Assembly: GCA_943330455.2 (NCBI GenBank)
Contig: CALQHT020000002.1
Span: 1-64,000 of the forward strand
Length of the DNA stretch: 64,000 bases
Source of the DNA: Nitrosovibrio sp. Nv4
GTDB taxonomy: Bacteria; Pseudomonadota; Alphaproteobacteria; Acetobacterales; Acetobacteraceae
Reading direction: 5' to 3'
Below the pieces are notes generated by a model. It made no database searches, was not told the DNA's origin, and saw only the letters and a program-made list of their open reading frames with translations. A program made the position numbers and the translations under genes. Positions 18,201 to 23,500 of the stretch are shown one piece after another (position 1 is the first letter of the stretch; the number at the start of each line of letters is the position of its first letter).

Positions 18201-19774
18201 GCAACGATCGCGAGCCGGTGCGGATAATGGTCGCGTCCGACCGCGAGGGTAAAGGCCACATCGCATGCGTCGAGATCGTTTCCGGCAAGGCGCTCCGCCA
18301 GATCGGCTGCGCGTGCGCGCAACGCTTCCTGCCCGCGCGCCGACAACAGGAAAAGGAAGGGTCCCGCCGAGGACTGGCGTCGTGCCGGTTGCGGGGCCTG
18401 CTCCACCACGACATGGGCGTTGGTGCCGCTGAATCCGAACGAGCTGACGGCGGCGCGTCTCGGACCGGCGGGGTTCCAATCGCTGGCCGAGGTCGGCACC
18501 GTGAACGGACTGGATCCGAAATCAATCCGCGGATTCGGTGCGTTGAACCCCGCCATCGGCGGAATTCGACGATGGCGCAACATCAACAGCACCTTCAGCA
18601 GACCGGCAATCCCAGCGGCGGTCAGTGCGTGACCGATATTGGCCTTGGCCGACCCCAGCGCGCAAAACCCGACCCGTTTGGTGGACTGACGAAAGGCGGA
18701 GGTCAGAGCCTCCACCTCGATCGGATCGCCCAGCGGGGTTCCTGTCCCATGCGTCTCTATGTAGCTGATTGTGTCCGGATCAACGCCAATACGCGCGTAA
18801 AGCTCCGCTTCCAGCGCAGCCTGTGACGGCGCGCTGGGGGCTGTGATGCCGTTGGTGCGGCCGTCCTGGTTGATGCCGCTGCCACGGATGACACCATGGA
18901 TGAAATCGCCGTCGCGTTCCGCATCCACCAGACGCTTCAGAACGACGACTCCGCTGCCCTCGCCGCAAACAAACCCATCCGCGGCCGCATCGAAACTGGC
19001 GCAGCGGTCGTTCGGCGACAGCATCCCGCCTTCGACCATCGCGCCGATGAACTGTGGCGTGCTGATCACCGCGACACCGCCCGCCAGCGCCATGTCGCAG
19101 GTGCCGGCCAGAAGGCTCTCGCAGGCCAGATGCACGGCCACCAGCGACGACGAACATGCCGTGTCGAGCGCGACACTCGGCCCTTTCAGATTGAGAAAGT
19201 AGCTGATCCGCGCTGCCAGGATCGACGTGACGTTGCCCATCAGACCGAGCGGGTTGGACTCCAGCCCGGCATCGCGAAACCGTTGCGCGTAATCGCCGGC
19301 CCCGGCACCCACGAACACGCCGCACCGGCTGCCAGACAGGGTCGGTTCGGCGTATCCTGCGTCTTCCAGCGCATGAAACGCGGTTTCCAAAAACAACCGC
19401 TGCTGCGGATCCATCATCGCCGCTTCGGTCGGCGAGATGCGGAAAAACAGCGAATCGAACCGGTCCTCGTCGGGAAGGAAGCCGCCACGGCGTCGCTTGC
19501 CGGTCATCGTCGGCCACCGGCGCGAAGGCATTTCGATCAGGCAGTCCTCGCCAGCTTCAAGCATCCGCCAATAGGATTCCAGATTCGGCGCGCTGCCGAA
19601 CCGGCCGGCGATGCCCACCACGGCAATATCCCGGGCTAGTGGCTGGGCCGGGATCGGAGCCAGGTCCTTCGTGCGACGCAGCAGCGCCATGGCCGCCTCG
19701 GCGCCTAGTTCGCCGTCGGCCACCATCTGGAAGACAAGCCGGCGCAACGGGTCGGTTTCGCGCATGGGGCTCAC
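6263..19774 (-). CDS. trans-AT PKS F: docking-KS11-cMT-ACP / KS12-KR-ACP / KS13-ACP-ACP-degenerate ACP / KS14-ACP-TE-ACP
   Basis: Four KS with DTACSS(S/G)L, HGTGT and K..IGH motifs; cMT LEVGAGTGG; KR FVITGGGG; TE GAYSGGG; several ACP DSI/DSV motifs. GTG start 19774 or ATG at 19765 (gagg SD 8 nt upstream of the ATG). Confidence 0.95.
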   Translation of the reverse strand: MSPMRETDPLRRLVFQMVADGELGAEAAMALLRRTKDLAPIPAQPLARDIAVVGIAGRFGSAPNLESYWRMLEAGEDCLIEMPSRRWPTMTGKRRRGGFLPDEDRFDSLFFRISPTEAAMMDPQQRLFLETAFHALEDAGYAEPTLSGSRCGVFVGAGAGDYAQRFRDAGLESNPLGLMGNVTSILAARISYFLNLKGPSVALDTACSSSLVAVHLACESLLAGTCDMALAGGVAVISTPQFIGAMVEGGMLSPNDRCASFDAAADGFVCGEGSGVVVLKRLVDAERDGDFIHGVIRGSGINQDGRTNGITAPSAPSQAALEAELYARIGVDPDTISYIETHGTGTPLGDPIEVEALTSAFRQSTKRVGFCALGSAKANIGHALTAAGIAGLLKVLLMLRHRRIPPMAGFNAPNPRIDFGSSPFTVPTSASDWNPAGPRRAAVSSFGFSGTNAHVVVEQAPQPARRQSSAGPFLFLLSARGQEALRARAADLAERLAGNDLDACDVAFTLAVGRDHYPHRLAIVADDTVELRTRLQSWTAGDRDPSCLSGEARPDGPGPALLALGEQVAREPANHNRLRILADLYVQGATLHRNWPPVGQRVPLPVYPFERITCGMPVAPPPAVDRTLDVFQTLDAALAASPAPDLAEQAQVFRRMEAWGRLALAGAYADMGLFHKHVHTVAGLRKALGIAEPKRRLHEALIDMLVRDKVLAREGDLLRSVVSPTGADLAAERQRLAAEQPELAPFLTLLSTCINGLPKLLTGQITATEVMFPDGRMDLVEPIYKGNHLADHFNTILANALARISERIGGPVRVLEVGAGTGGATTAILRTLPTAQAEIEYHYTDISVGFVTAGRQNFATQHGFMRFDTLDIERDPTAQGFAAGSFDIVIASNVLHASRDIAVALGHVAQLLRPGGFLLLNEVTALQDYATLTFGLTDGWWAFQDASRRIANAPLLDVGLWRQALMEVGFPRMTAFGLPGESPDQRSQSVLIAERDPLAAVTTETRQQADRPIAAPQAPLLDATGLETIVAQEVASALTLSVERLDPRGRFMDYGIDSILGGQVVARLNRILGLDLRPTVVFDHPSIRDLARFIEREHGGRLRTLPTDDPKTDTPAFSPDATDSDDSAEQGGREANRLKSSVDTPRDTPRPDSEAPASTKDQRIAVIGVAGRFADCPDIAAFHAMLAEGRSGITEVPADRWSADASTLPDGVSSEATYLRWGGFLKDAADFDPLFFRMSGKEAELTDPQHRVFLTEAWRALEDAGYAERELDGRRCGVFVGAYGGDYTHRMTDLGIVPEAFAFMGNAAAILSGRIAYVLNLKGPCMAVDTACSSSLTAIHLACRSLLDGDCDMALAGGVFLTTTMGFNTAAAKAGMLSPVGACKTFDADADGFVPGEGAGVVVLKPYAKAIADGDHIEAVILASAINQDGKTNGITAPSPDSQAALEVEVYTKAGINPEAISYVEAHGTGTKLGDPIEIQGLTRAFRKWTDRSGFCAIGSVKTNIGHAAHAAGIAGFLKVVLALRHRTLFPSRNFQSENPELHLGSSPFFVNTTLRAWETGGRPRMGAVSSFGFSGTNVHILLTEAEPAPVRALPPGACLIAVSARNPASLRRRLADLRAWLNDNHADLADIARTLNAGRCHFEHRWAAIVASPDDLGRALASDQRNTDAPIDMCNGQAPALLAAARDYLRTGDISDDAIPSAGCRISLPTYPFDMRRYWLDRDTDAPATPLPVATTAANYLVPTWQPASVPPGRMTGPIWLVAEIGGMASDLARIWRTEGASVFHVAPSELAEIDTLRARHGAPSTVVCLADIGNGAPWNSPGTPARLDSELGAFPRTVFHLTRLLFADPTRILCVHRGSPVQECVHVLRRSAHFDGASVDVRLLRLDGRLPPVEHLAALIAAELQNAHDPATEAAIRDGQRLVRRMVVADAPIHGTLPPRQAGHFVITGGGGVLAGIFARRLAAATGGRITLIGRSPASGSVHTLLSALPSATYRQADITDEAALTRVLAEARAVNGPIHGVIHAAGVAGGASLRDNDWAGIASCLAPKVAGTVVLDRVLRDEALDFFVLFSSLASELGDFGQGAYAAGNAFCDRFAAWREDQRRTSRRHGRTVALGWPLWREGRGVLSAEGERLYLATAGMPYLETEQGWQAFLDALAMPHAQVSVIPGEPDAALAMFNPRPRATAIPRPREATPVARPSPPRTPEHRPPAADLPGSVRRHLTALVSKQMKIDEDLLVSDTGLAEFGFDSIALKELGVRLGDAYGITVSPAVFFAHGTIDALAAYLVQTYPSEVAAKHATLLRQRPGTGESPGLAHGLLPVMAAADPPSTTFMTAHSEGVDGGPAPIPAPTQRAAHPATADTSAIAVIGISGRFPGSPDLDAFWHHLTEGTDLVGPLPDGRELASRTGYDRDALVGGFLDRIDTFDAPFFRISPREACFLDPQHRLAIEAVWHCVEDAGLTMTSLAGRPVGVFFGPQINEYGAIIPDRDTARAQIALGNIATMLPNRISYLFDLRGPSEAIDTACSSSLVAVHRAVRALQSGECEMALAGGVSLVLTAESIVSTMELGVVSPAGRCHSFDARADGYVKGEGVGVVLLKPLAKAQADGDVIHAVILGSAENHGGHAHSLTAPNGTAQAALIASALRRAGVASDTIGYVEAHGTGTELGDPVEVMALKEAFAATAAPGSVARPSCLLGTVKTNIGHLEPASGIAGLLKAVLALEHRVLPASLHFQQLNPLIDFANTPFAVVDSTRAWDRLTDPMGQALPRRAGVSSFGLGGSNVHLVLEEAEEPTSVASGEAAELLVVSARDRDRLAALLRRLAEFAEHRPALAARDVAHTLAIGREPMQVRAALLWRPGQSLAGRLAQAAEAVDRGAEAADLWTGSVTGSGLRRDDRADANHLLADLLATGQLGRLGALWVGGSALPPNTTQGRRIALPGYPFAQTRFWFDRASGPSTAGQAASGGALGVKPHPDGTVAAEPAPSVAPPIGASPVRASPVRASPMARPPPPSWSGLTRPSPTPVPVPPAHVSPNDEAGGDARVEPEHGGGVAASRLSRNGAHPTSSSTVAPRLGTPPLAAPPTVASPIAAPRPAASPVSGPSAPPPQSHPSRPVGSPDAVRSVVRRQLAAALYLDEAQLDDHAGFADLGLDSILAVELTKSLNDELGTTLQATRLYDYANVAELSAYLHASLAAPEAAPAAAPLRATGPSLQTVRDVVRRQLAAALYLEEAQLDDHAGFADLGLDSILAVELTKSLNDELGTLLQATRLYDYANIAELAAHLRDMLVEQSATTGDAGAPAPVADFLIARLAEVGAVGLTMRTRLDAISLQPAQAKSILADINARFGCSLTEGDVGRSADLGALAALIATRSAADGVATGEIGAARPAPERTPTPPTRTENPPRSAGSVEVDLAPALWTVADVDGETAVSPRPSTAERVITAETTAPTVTTPDVAIIGFACRLPGAPDAAAFWDLLCNGTVAVSEFPSEPWRREAFAEALRAVGSQVAPWGGYLSEVDCFDSGFFNIKPDHARAMDPQQRLFLQTAWHALEMAGQTRSRLDGAECGVFVGGGTSDYGRLLEAQGGALGGETLLGNTGSILAARIAYFLNLRGPCIAMDTACSSGLVALHAGWRAILDGECDMALVGGVNLLLTPQMHLLTGAGGMLSAAGRCQSFDNGADGFVPSEGIVAVVLKRLDLALADNDPIRGVIAGVGVNQNGTTAGITAPSARAQVRLLSGLYERRGIAASEIGLVEAHGTGTKIGDALEFDALRQVFTASGARPGATVLASAKPAIGHAFAASGLASVVKLLLAFQHRQIPPMRAPRQPNEHMRLDGSPFRISADLEPFPPPPSGRRMAAATSYGLSGTNAHVVLAEPVDPPVARQPDRAWHLVVLSGTDEAALRRQIEALATALDRMATGVNDGEPALSDLAYTLAVRRTPLPRRVAFVVRDLIDLQAQLRHWPVETSASHPPGAAPMDAPELHDVAKVFETGGTVDWAALYPSGQVCDLPGYRFARDRYWPGQAVASSEDATVTSPETTDTVERLRAIIARVLRVDPAMIARDFSFDALGTDSVAAVTLMRTAETEFKVALPVIALWDHPSLEQLADYIDRQPHAPRASPSLAQAGRTTSDAHDPVVKIRDGGVGLPSFWVHGGPGDVYWVAELARHLPPDGAVYGLEAQGLDGATEPLPTVEAMAAHYVAAVLRTLPTGPYTIGAYSGGGAIAFDMVRQMTEAGHAVGKLVLLDTNMPGSHGLTELQAAFGPGYVYLVVGNWFGLQWGMTSKLVLADLDGLDKPAMLDRVVAHLLAHANPPLPEADIRRHLTTLDRVGWAVGDALRAYHPQPLTTPIEVVLFACTQGMAGTANPLGLPDIPAARAYRDGWDRLFAAKITQVAIDCGHFELLRGANGAAIGTYLAQASDNAGFARVRDVVVALVRETLPDVDPDLVTLDRTMSELGATSIDRVEVATLAMETLGLTVPNQELAGVGSIGTLVDLLHRHLEHV
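6266..6526 (-). other. C-terminal ACP domain after the TE; resembles HMGS-cassette donor ACP (AcpK/ACPd-type)
   Basis: ASDNAGFARVRDVVVALVRETLPDVDPDLVTLDRTMSELGATSIDRVEVATLAMETLGLTVPNQELAGVGSIGTLVDLLHRHLEHV; LGA.SIDR.E....ME.L.L..P..EL.G...IG.LVDLL pattern typical of donor ACPs. Confidence 0.8.
6560..7375 (-). other. thioesterase domain (TE) of PKS F
   Basis: FWVHGGPGDVYWVAELARHLPPDGAVYGLEAQGL...GPYTIGAYSGGGAIAFDM...LVLLDTNMP...IDCGHFELL: alpha/beta hydrolase with GxSxG, Asp and His. Confidence 0.9.
8140..9430 (-). other. KS14 (terminal KS) of PKS F
   Basis: PDVAIIGFACRLPGAPDAAAFWDLL...MDTACSSGLVALH...VEAHGTGTKIGD...ASAKPAIGHAFAASGL. Confidence 0.88.
9655..9870 (-). other. degenerate ACP-like domain lacking the phosphopantetheine Ser
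   Basis: FLIARLAEVGAVGLTMRTRLDAISLQPAQAKSILADINARFGCSLTEGDVGRSADLGALAALIATRS aligns with ACP fold; the DSL serine position reads Pro (QPA). Confidence 0.6.
9905..10140 (-). other. ACPb of tandem pair after KS13
   Basis: VRDVVRRQLAAALYLEEAQLDDHAGFADLGLDSILAVELTKSLNDELGTLLQATRLYDYANIAELAAHL. Confidence 0.93.
10198..10430 (-). other. ACPa of tandem pair after KS13, near-identical to ACPb
   Basis: VRSVVRRQLAAALYLDEAQLDDHAGFADLGLDSILAVELTKSLNDELGTTLQATRLYDYANVAELSAYL; shares an exact 38-nt stretch (gtgccgagttcgtcgttcaggctcttggtcagctcgac) with ACPb. Confidence 0.93.
10628..10733. repeat. pair of REP-like palindromes inside the KS13-ACPa linker coding sequence
   Basis: atgctcggg-ctcga-cccgagcat (10628-10650) and atggtcggg-tcaag-cccgaccat (10711-10733): two perfect 9-bp stems with 5-nt loops, translated in frame as SWSGLTRPSP...NDEAGGDARVEPEHGGG. 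Confidence 0.8.
11400..12690 (-). other. KS13 of PKS F
   Basis: IAVIGISGRFPGSPDLDAFWHHL...IDTACSSSLVAVH...EAHGTGTELGD...VKTNIGHLEPASG. Confidence 0.93.
12737..12788. repeat. 13-bp inverted repeat (REP-like remnant) in the linker before KS13
   Basis: cccaccatccacg (12737-12749) ... cgtggatggtggg (12776-12788), perfect complementarity, 26-nt loop; translated as VMAAADPPSTTFMTAHSEGVDGGPAP. Confidence 0.7.
13400..13950 (-). other. KR domain of KS12 module
   Basis: HFVITGGGGVLAGIFARRLAAATGGRITLIGRS...LFSSLASELGDFGQGAYAAGNAFCDRF. Confidence 0.85.
15020..16290 (-). other. KS12 of PKS F
   Basis: IAVIGVAGRFADCPDIAAFHAML...VDTACSSSLTAIH...EAHGTGTKLGD...VKTNIGHAAHAAG. Confidence 0.93.
16800..17690 (-). 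other. C-methyltransferase (cMT) domain of KS11 module
   Basis: VRVLEVGAGTGGATTAILRTLP...IVIASNVLHASRDIAVAL...LLRPGGFLLLNEVTALQDYATLTFGLTDGWW. Confidence 0.9.
18390..19640 (-). other. KS11 of PKS F
   Basis: DIAVVGIAGRFGSAPNLESYWRML...LDTACSSSLVAVH...ETHGTGTPLGD...AKANIGHALTAAG. Confidence 0.93.
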
Positions 19775-19775
19775 C

Positions 19776-20582
19776 TCAAGGATTCATCATCAGTTCGGCA
19801 AGCATGGCCGAACCGGAGAAGGACTGACCGCCATCGGCGACCAGCGAAACGCCCGTCAACAGCGACGCCGCCGGAGAGGCAAGAAAACAACAAACCGCTG
19901 CGACATCCTCGATCGTACCGAACCGTCCGAGCGGGACGTAGCTGCGTAGTTCCGCGATGTCCTGTTCGGTGAGAAGGCGCCTGAGGCCCTCGGTTTTTTC
20001 AATCGGACCGGGCAACACGCTGTTGCAGCGGATACCGTACTTGCCCCATTCCAGCGCCAGACCGCGCATCAGACTGTCGATCCCGGCCTTGGCGGCGCCG
20101 ACATGGGATTGAAACGCGAACGGCATGATCGCGTTGGTGGCCGACACGAACACGATATTGCCGCGTGTTGCCTTCAACTGCGTGAACGCGGCGCGGGCAG
20201 CGTTGAAGGAACCCAGCAGATCGACGGAAATCACCTTGCGGAAGCCCTCGGCCGACATTTGTTCCGCGGGCGCGGGGAAATTGGCTGCCGCGCCGCAGAC
20301 CAGGATATCGACCTTGCCCAGGGTCCGTTCGGTCGTCGCAAGGGCCGCCTCCAGGGTTTCGATCTGCTGCACATCGGCTTGCAAGGCGAGCGCTTCCGCA
20401 CCGAGTGCCCGAATTTCCGCGGCGGCGTCTTCCAGACGCGCCATGGTGCGCCCGGCCAGAGCGATCCTGGCCCCGAGTTCCGCGAACCCCCGCGCGATTC
20501 CGGCATTGATGGTGCCGGCGCCGCCGGTCACAAAGACCGTCCGCCCATGAAACAGATCGGGCGCAAAATAACGGCTAATCAT
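19776..20582 (-). CDS. short-chain dehydrogenase/reductase resembling peroxisomal-type 2,4-dienoyl-CoA reductase (DECR2-like)
   Basis: GRTVFVTGGAGTINAGIARGFAELGARIALAGR; CGAAANFPAPAEQMSAEGFRKVISVDLLGSFN; HVGAAKAGIDSLMRGLALEWGKYGIRCNSVLPGPIEKTEGLRRL. TGG..xIN, NF..PA, H..xAKA.id.., PGPI..TEGLRRL are DECR-family signatures; the classical SDR Tyr is replaced by His in HVGAAKA. Confidence 0.8.
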   Translation of the reverse strand: MISRYFAPDLFHGRTVFVTGGAGTINAGIARGFAELGARIALAGRTMARLEDAAAEIRALGAEALALQADVQQIETLEAALATTERTLGKVDILVCGAAANFPAPAEQMSAEGFRKVISVDLLGSFNAARAAFTQLKATRGNIVFVSATNAIMPFAFQSHVGAAKAGIDSLMRGLALEWGKYGIRCNSVLPGPIEKTEGLRRLLTEQDIAELRSYVPLGRFGTIEDVAAVCCFLASPAASLLTGVSLVADGGQSFSGSAMLAELMMNP

Positions 20583-23500
20583 CTCCGGTCTCCGCCAATG
20601 CTTGGTTCACGTCAATTTTGCCGGCTTGTAACCGTTGCAACAGGCCCAGCAGGGTAGCGTCGTCGTCCCGCGCGGGTGTTTCGGTCGAAACCGGTGCTAT
20701 GTCCGGTGGTGGTGTGTCAGGTGCCGTCGTGAATGTCACGCTATCCCGTCGCTTGCGGATGATCTCCCGCAGACGCTCCGACCGTTCCCGCACGCGGCTG
20801 ACCGGTTTCGGCTTTTCCGCTTTCGCGGCCGCGAACTTGTCCCCGTATTCCGTGGCGATATACGCCGCCAAGGTTCGCACGGTGGAATAATTGAATAGGG
20901 CCGTGGTCTTCAATTCGATACCCAGCGCCAGATTTATTTCGCGCACGAGATCGACGCTGATGATCGAGTCCGCACCATACTCGGCAAAACTGGTTTCCGG
21001 CTCAACCTCCTCGGGTGACAGACGCAGCGATCGAGCCACCGTTTCCTGCAGCAGCTCTTCCAACCTGCGACCGTCGGGGGTGGGCCCCGCAGTAGGCTTT
21101 GCCTCCGTTCGGGAAATCGTCGTGGCGCCACCATCGCCCTCGGCGGCGATCACGGTTTGCAGTCCGCCTGCCCCTCCGGTGAGGATACGCATGTCATTGA
21201 ATCCCTGTTCGGCTAGCGCGCTCAGCCAGCCAGGCGCGTCGAGCAGAGGAGCGTGTGGGATGCGTCGCTCGGTATCGTTGAACAGCCACCAGCCGCGTGT
21301 CAGCCCGAACGTCATCGTATTGAAATCCTGACGCGCGGTCGCTTCGTTCAACAGAAGAACGCCACCTTTGCGGCTGAGCGCGCGAACATGCGCCAAGGTC
21401 GTGCCGAGATCGCGGGTCGCATGCAACACATTGGCAGCAATCACGATGTCGAAACCATTCGTGTCGAAGCCCTGGCTTGCCGGTGATTTCTCGATATCCA
21501 GATGCTCGAAGGACACGAACGGATACTGACCAAACCGCTGGCGTGCCGCGTCCAAGAATGCGGGCCCGACATCGGTGAACAGGTATGAGACCCTGGAGGC
21601 AAACGGGACGAGCGCGTCAATCACGAAGGCACTGGTGCCGCCGGTCCCCGCGCCGATTTCCAGGACGCGCAGTTTGCCCTCGGGCGGCAGGGATTGCAGA
21701 CCTTGACGCACGGCCGCAACGGCCGCGTCGGCGACCATCGACTGGAAATGATCGATGACCTGATTGCCGCGATAGATCGGCTCCACCAGATGGGCCTGAC
21801 CGCCCGGGAACAGGACGTCGTTGGCATCTACCTCACCGCGCAGCACTTCGACAAGGCGAGCACTACAGATGTCAAGCAGGTCGAGATAGGGAACGACTTC
21901 GGGTTGGGATGTGATCCATTGCGCGCGCTGCCGCAGCAATGCTGCTTTGCGTTCCTCCGCGGTGCTAACGGCGAGGCTGGTGACCGAGCGATCGTTGCCG
22001 GTTCCGCTGAGATATCCAGCGCGGACGAGAATGTCGAGAAGCGCCGCTTGCAGGCGGGAGAACCGGGGATGCAGCCCAAACCGGTCGGCAAAGTCTGCGC
22101 CGATCATTTCGCCTTCCCGACGCAGGGCGCCCATGTCCTGTAGCGCCAGCAACAGGCGTCCCGCGGCGTAGCTGTCCATCGCCGCGAACGACACGCTCGC
22201 CGCCGCCAACATCGGTGCCGCCACCGCCGCTCGGCTTTCTACCGCGTCCGCAACGATACCGATCGTGCCGGTCGGTTTGACACCCAGCGCATGGGCAACG
22301 GCATCGGTGATGCGGAGCGGAACGATCTGGGACAGGGGTGCGTGAACCATCCGTTCAACGACATCCAGGCCTTCACGCGTGCTGATGGGATGCACGCCGA
22401 TACGGGCCAGGGACGCACGATACTCGGGTGTTGCGACTCGCCCGACATCGCCCCAGAAACCCCAATCGATAATTTTCACTGGCCAGGGCGCTGGTTGCAG
22501 GCCAATGGCATCCTCCGCGGCGCTCGCGGCCGCATAGGCGCTTTGGCCGGGATTGGTGGTGTGGGCGTTCGACGACGAGAACAGCATCAAGGCGTCCAGG
22601 TTAGACCCTTGCAGCGCCGAAATAAGGTTGCGTACGCCGAGGGTTTTTGGGGCCATCACGGCGGCGATTTGTTCCGGCGTCAATGTGACCGCGCGCGCAT
22701 CATGCATCGCCAACGCGAGATGAAAAGCGCCGTTGATGGCCCCGAAGCGGGCATTGACGACACCAATTGCCGAGTTAACCGCGTCAATGTCGGTGACATC
22801 GGCTTGTAGATACAAAACCTCCCCACCGAGCCGATCCAATCGTTCTCGGAGTGGAGTGTCCATGGGACGGCGACCCAGGATCGCAATCCGTGCCCCCGCC
22901 GGCTGGATCAGGTGTTCGGCCAGCGCCAAGCCGATGCCCCCCGCGCCGCCGGCGATCAGGTAGGTGCCGTTGCGGCGCCAGGGGGCAATCGGAGCCGCGG
23001 GCAGGGTCGTTTCGGTAAGGCTCTTGATCCAGGTCTGACCGTTGCGCAGGGCGATTTCGCCCTCGGTGTTCGGTAGACGCAGCAGTTCGGTTGCGATGAC
23101 ATCTGGGTCGGCATCGATGATGCGCACACGGAACTCAGGATGTTCGCGAGCCACCGACTTTGCGAATGCACTGACGGCCGCGGCGGCGGCGACGGGCACT
23201 TCCCCGGGAAGAACTTTGTTTGCGCGATGGGTTACCACGGTCAGCGACACGGCCTTCGGTTGCGCGGCCAGTCGCTTCACCAAACTTGCGAATGTCGTGA
23301 CGGCTGTAGTTTCCGATCCGGCCTGATCCGCGCCCGCCAAATACCACACCTGATCGGCGTCAATAATGTCCGGAAGTCTACTCACCAACGATGCGCCGCC
23401 ATTCGGCCAGGCGTCGCGTATGGATCGACCCAGGGCATCATCCATGGTGGAAGCGATCACCACCGCCCGCCCGGTCGGCGCGGAGGCGCTCGTCGCCGTC

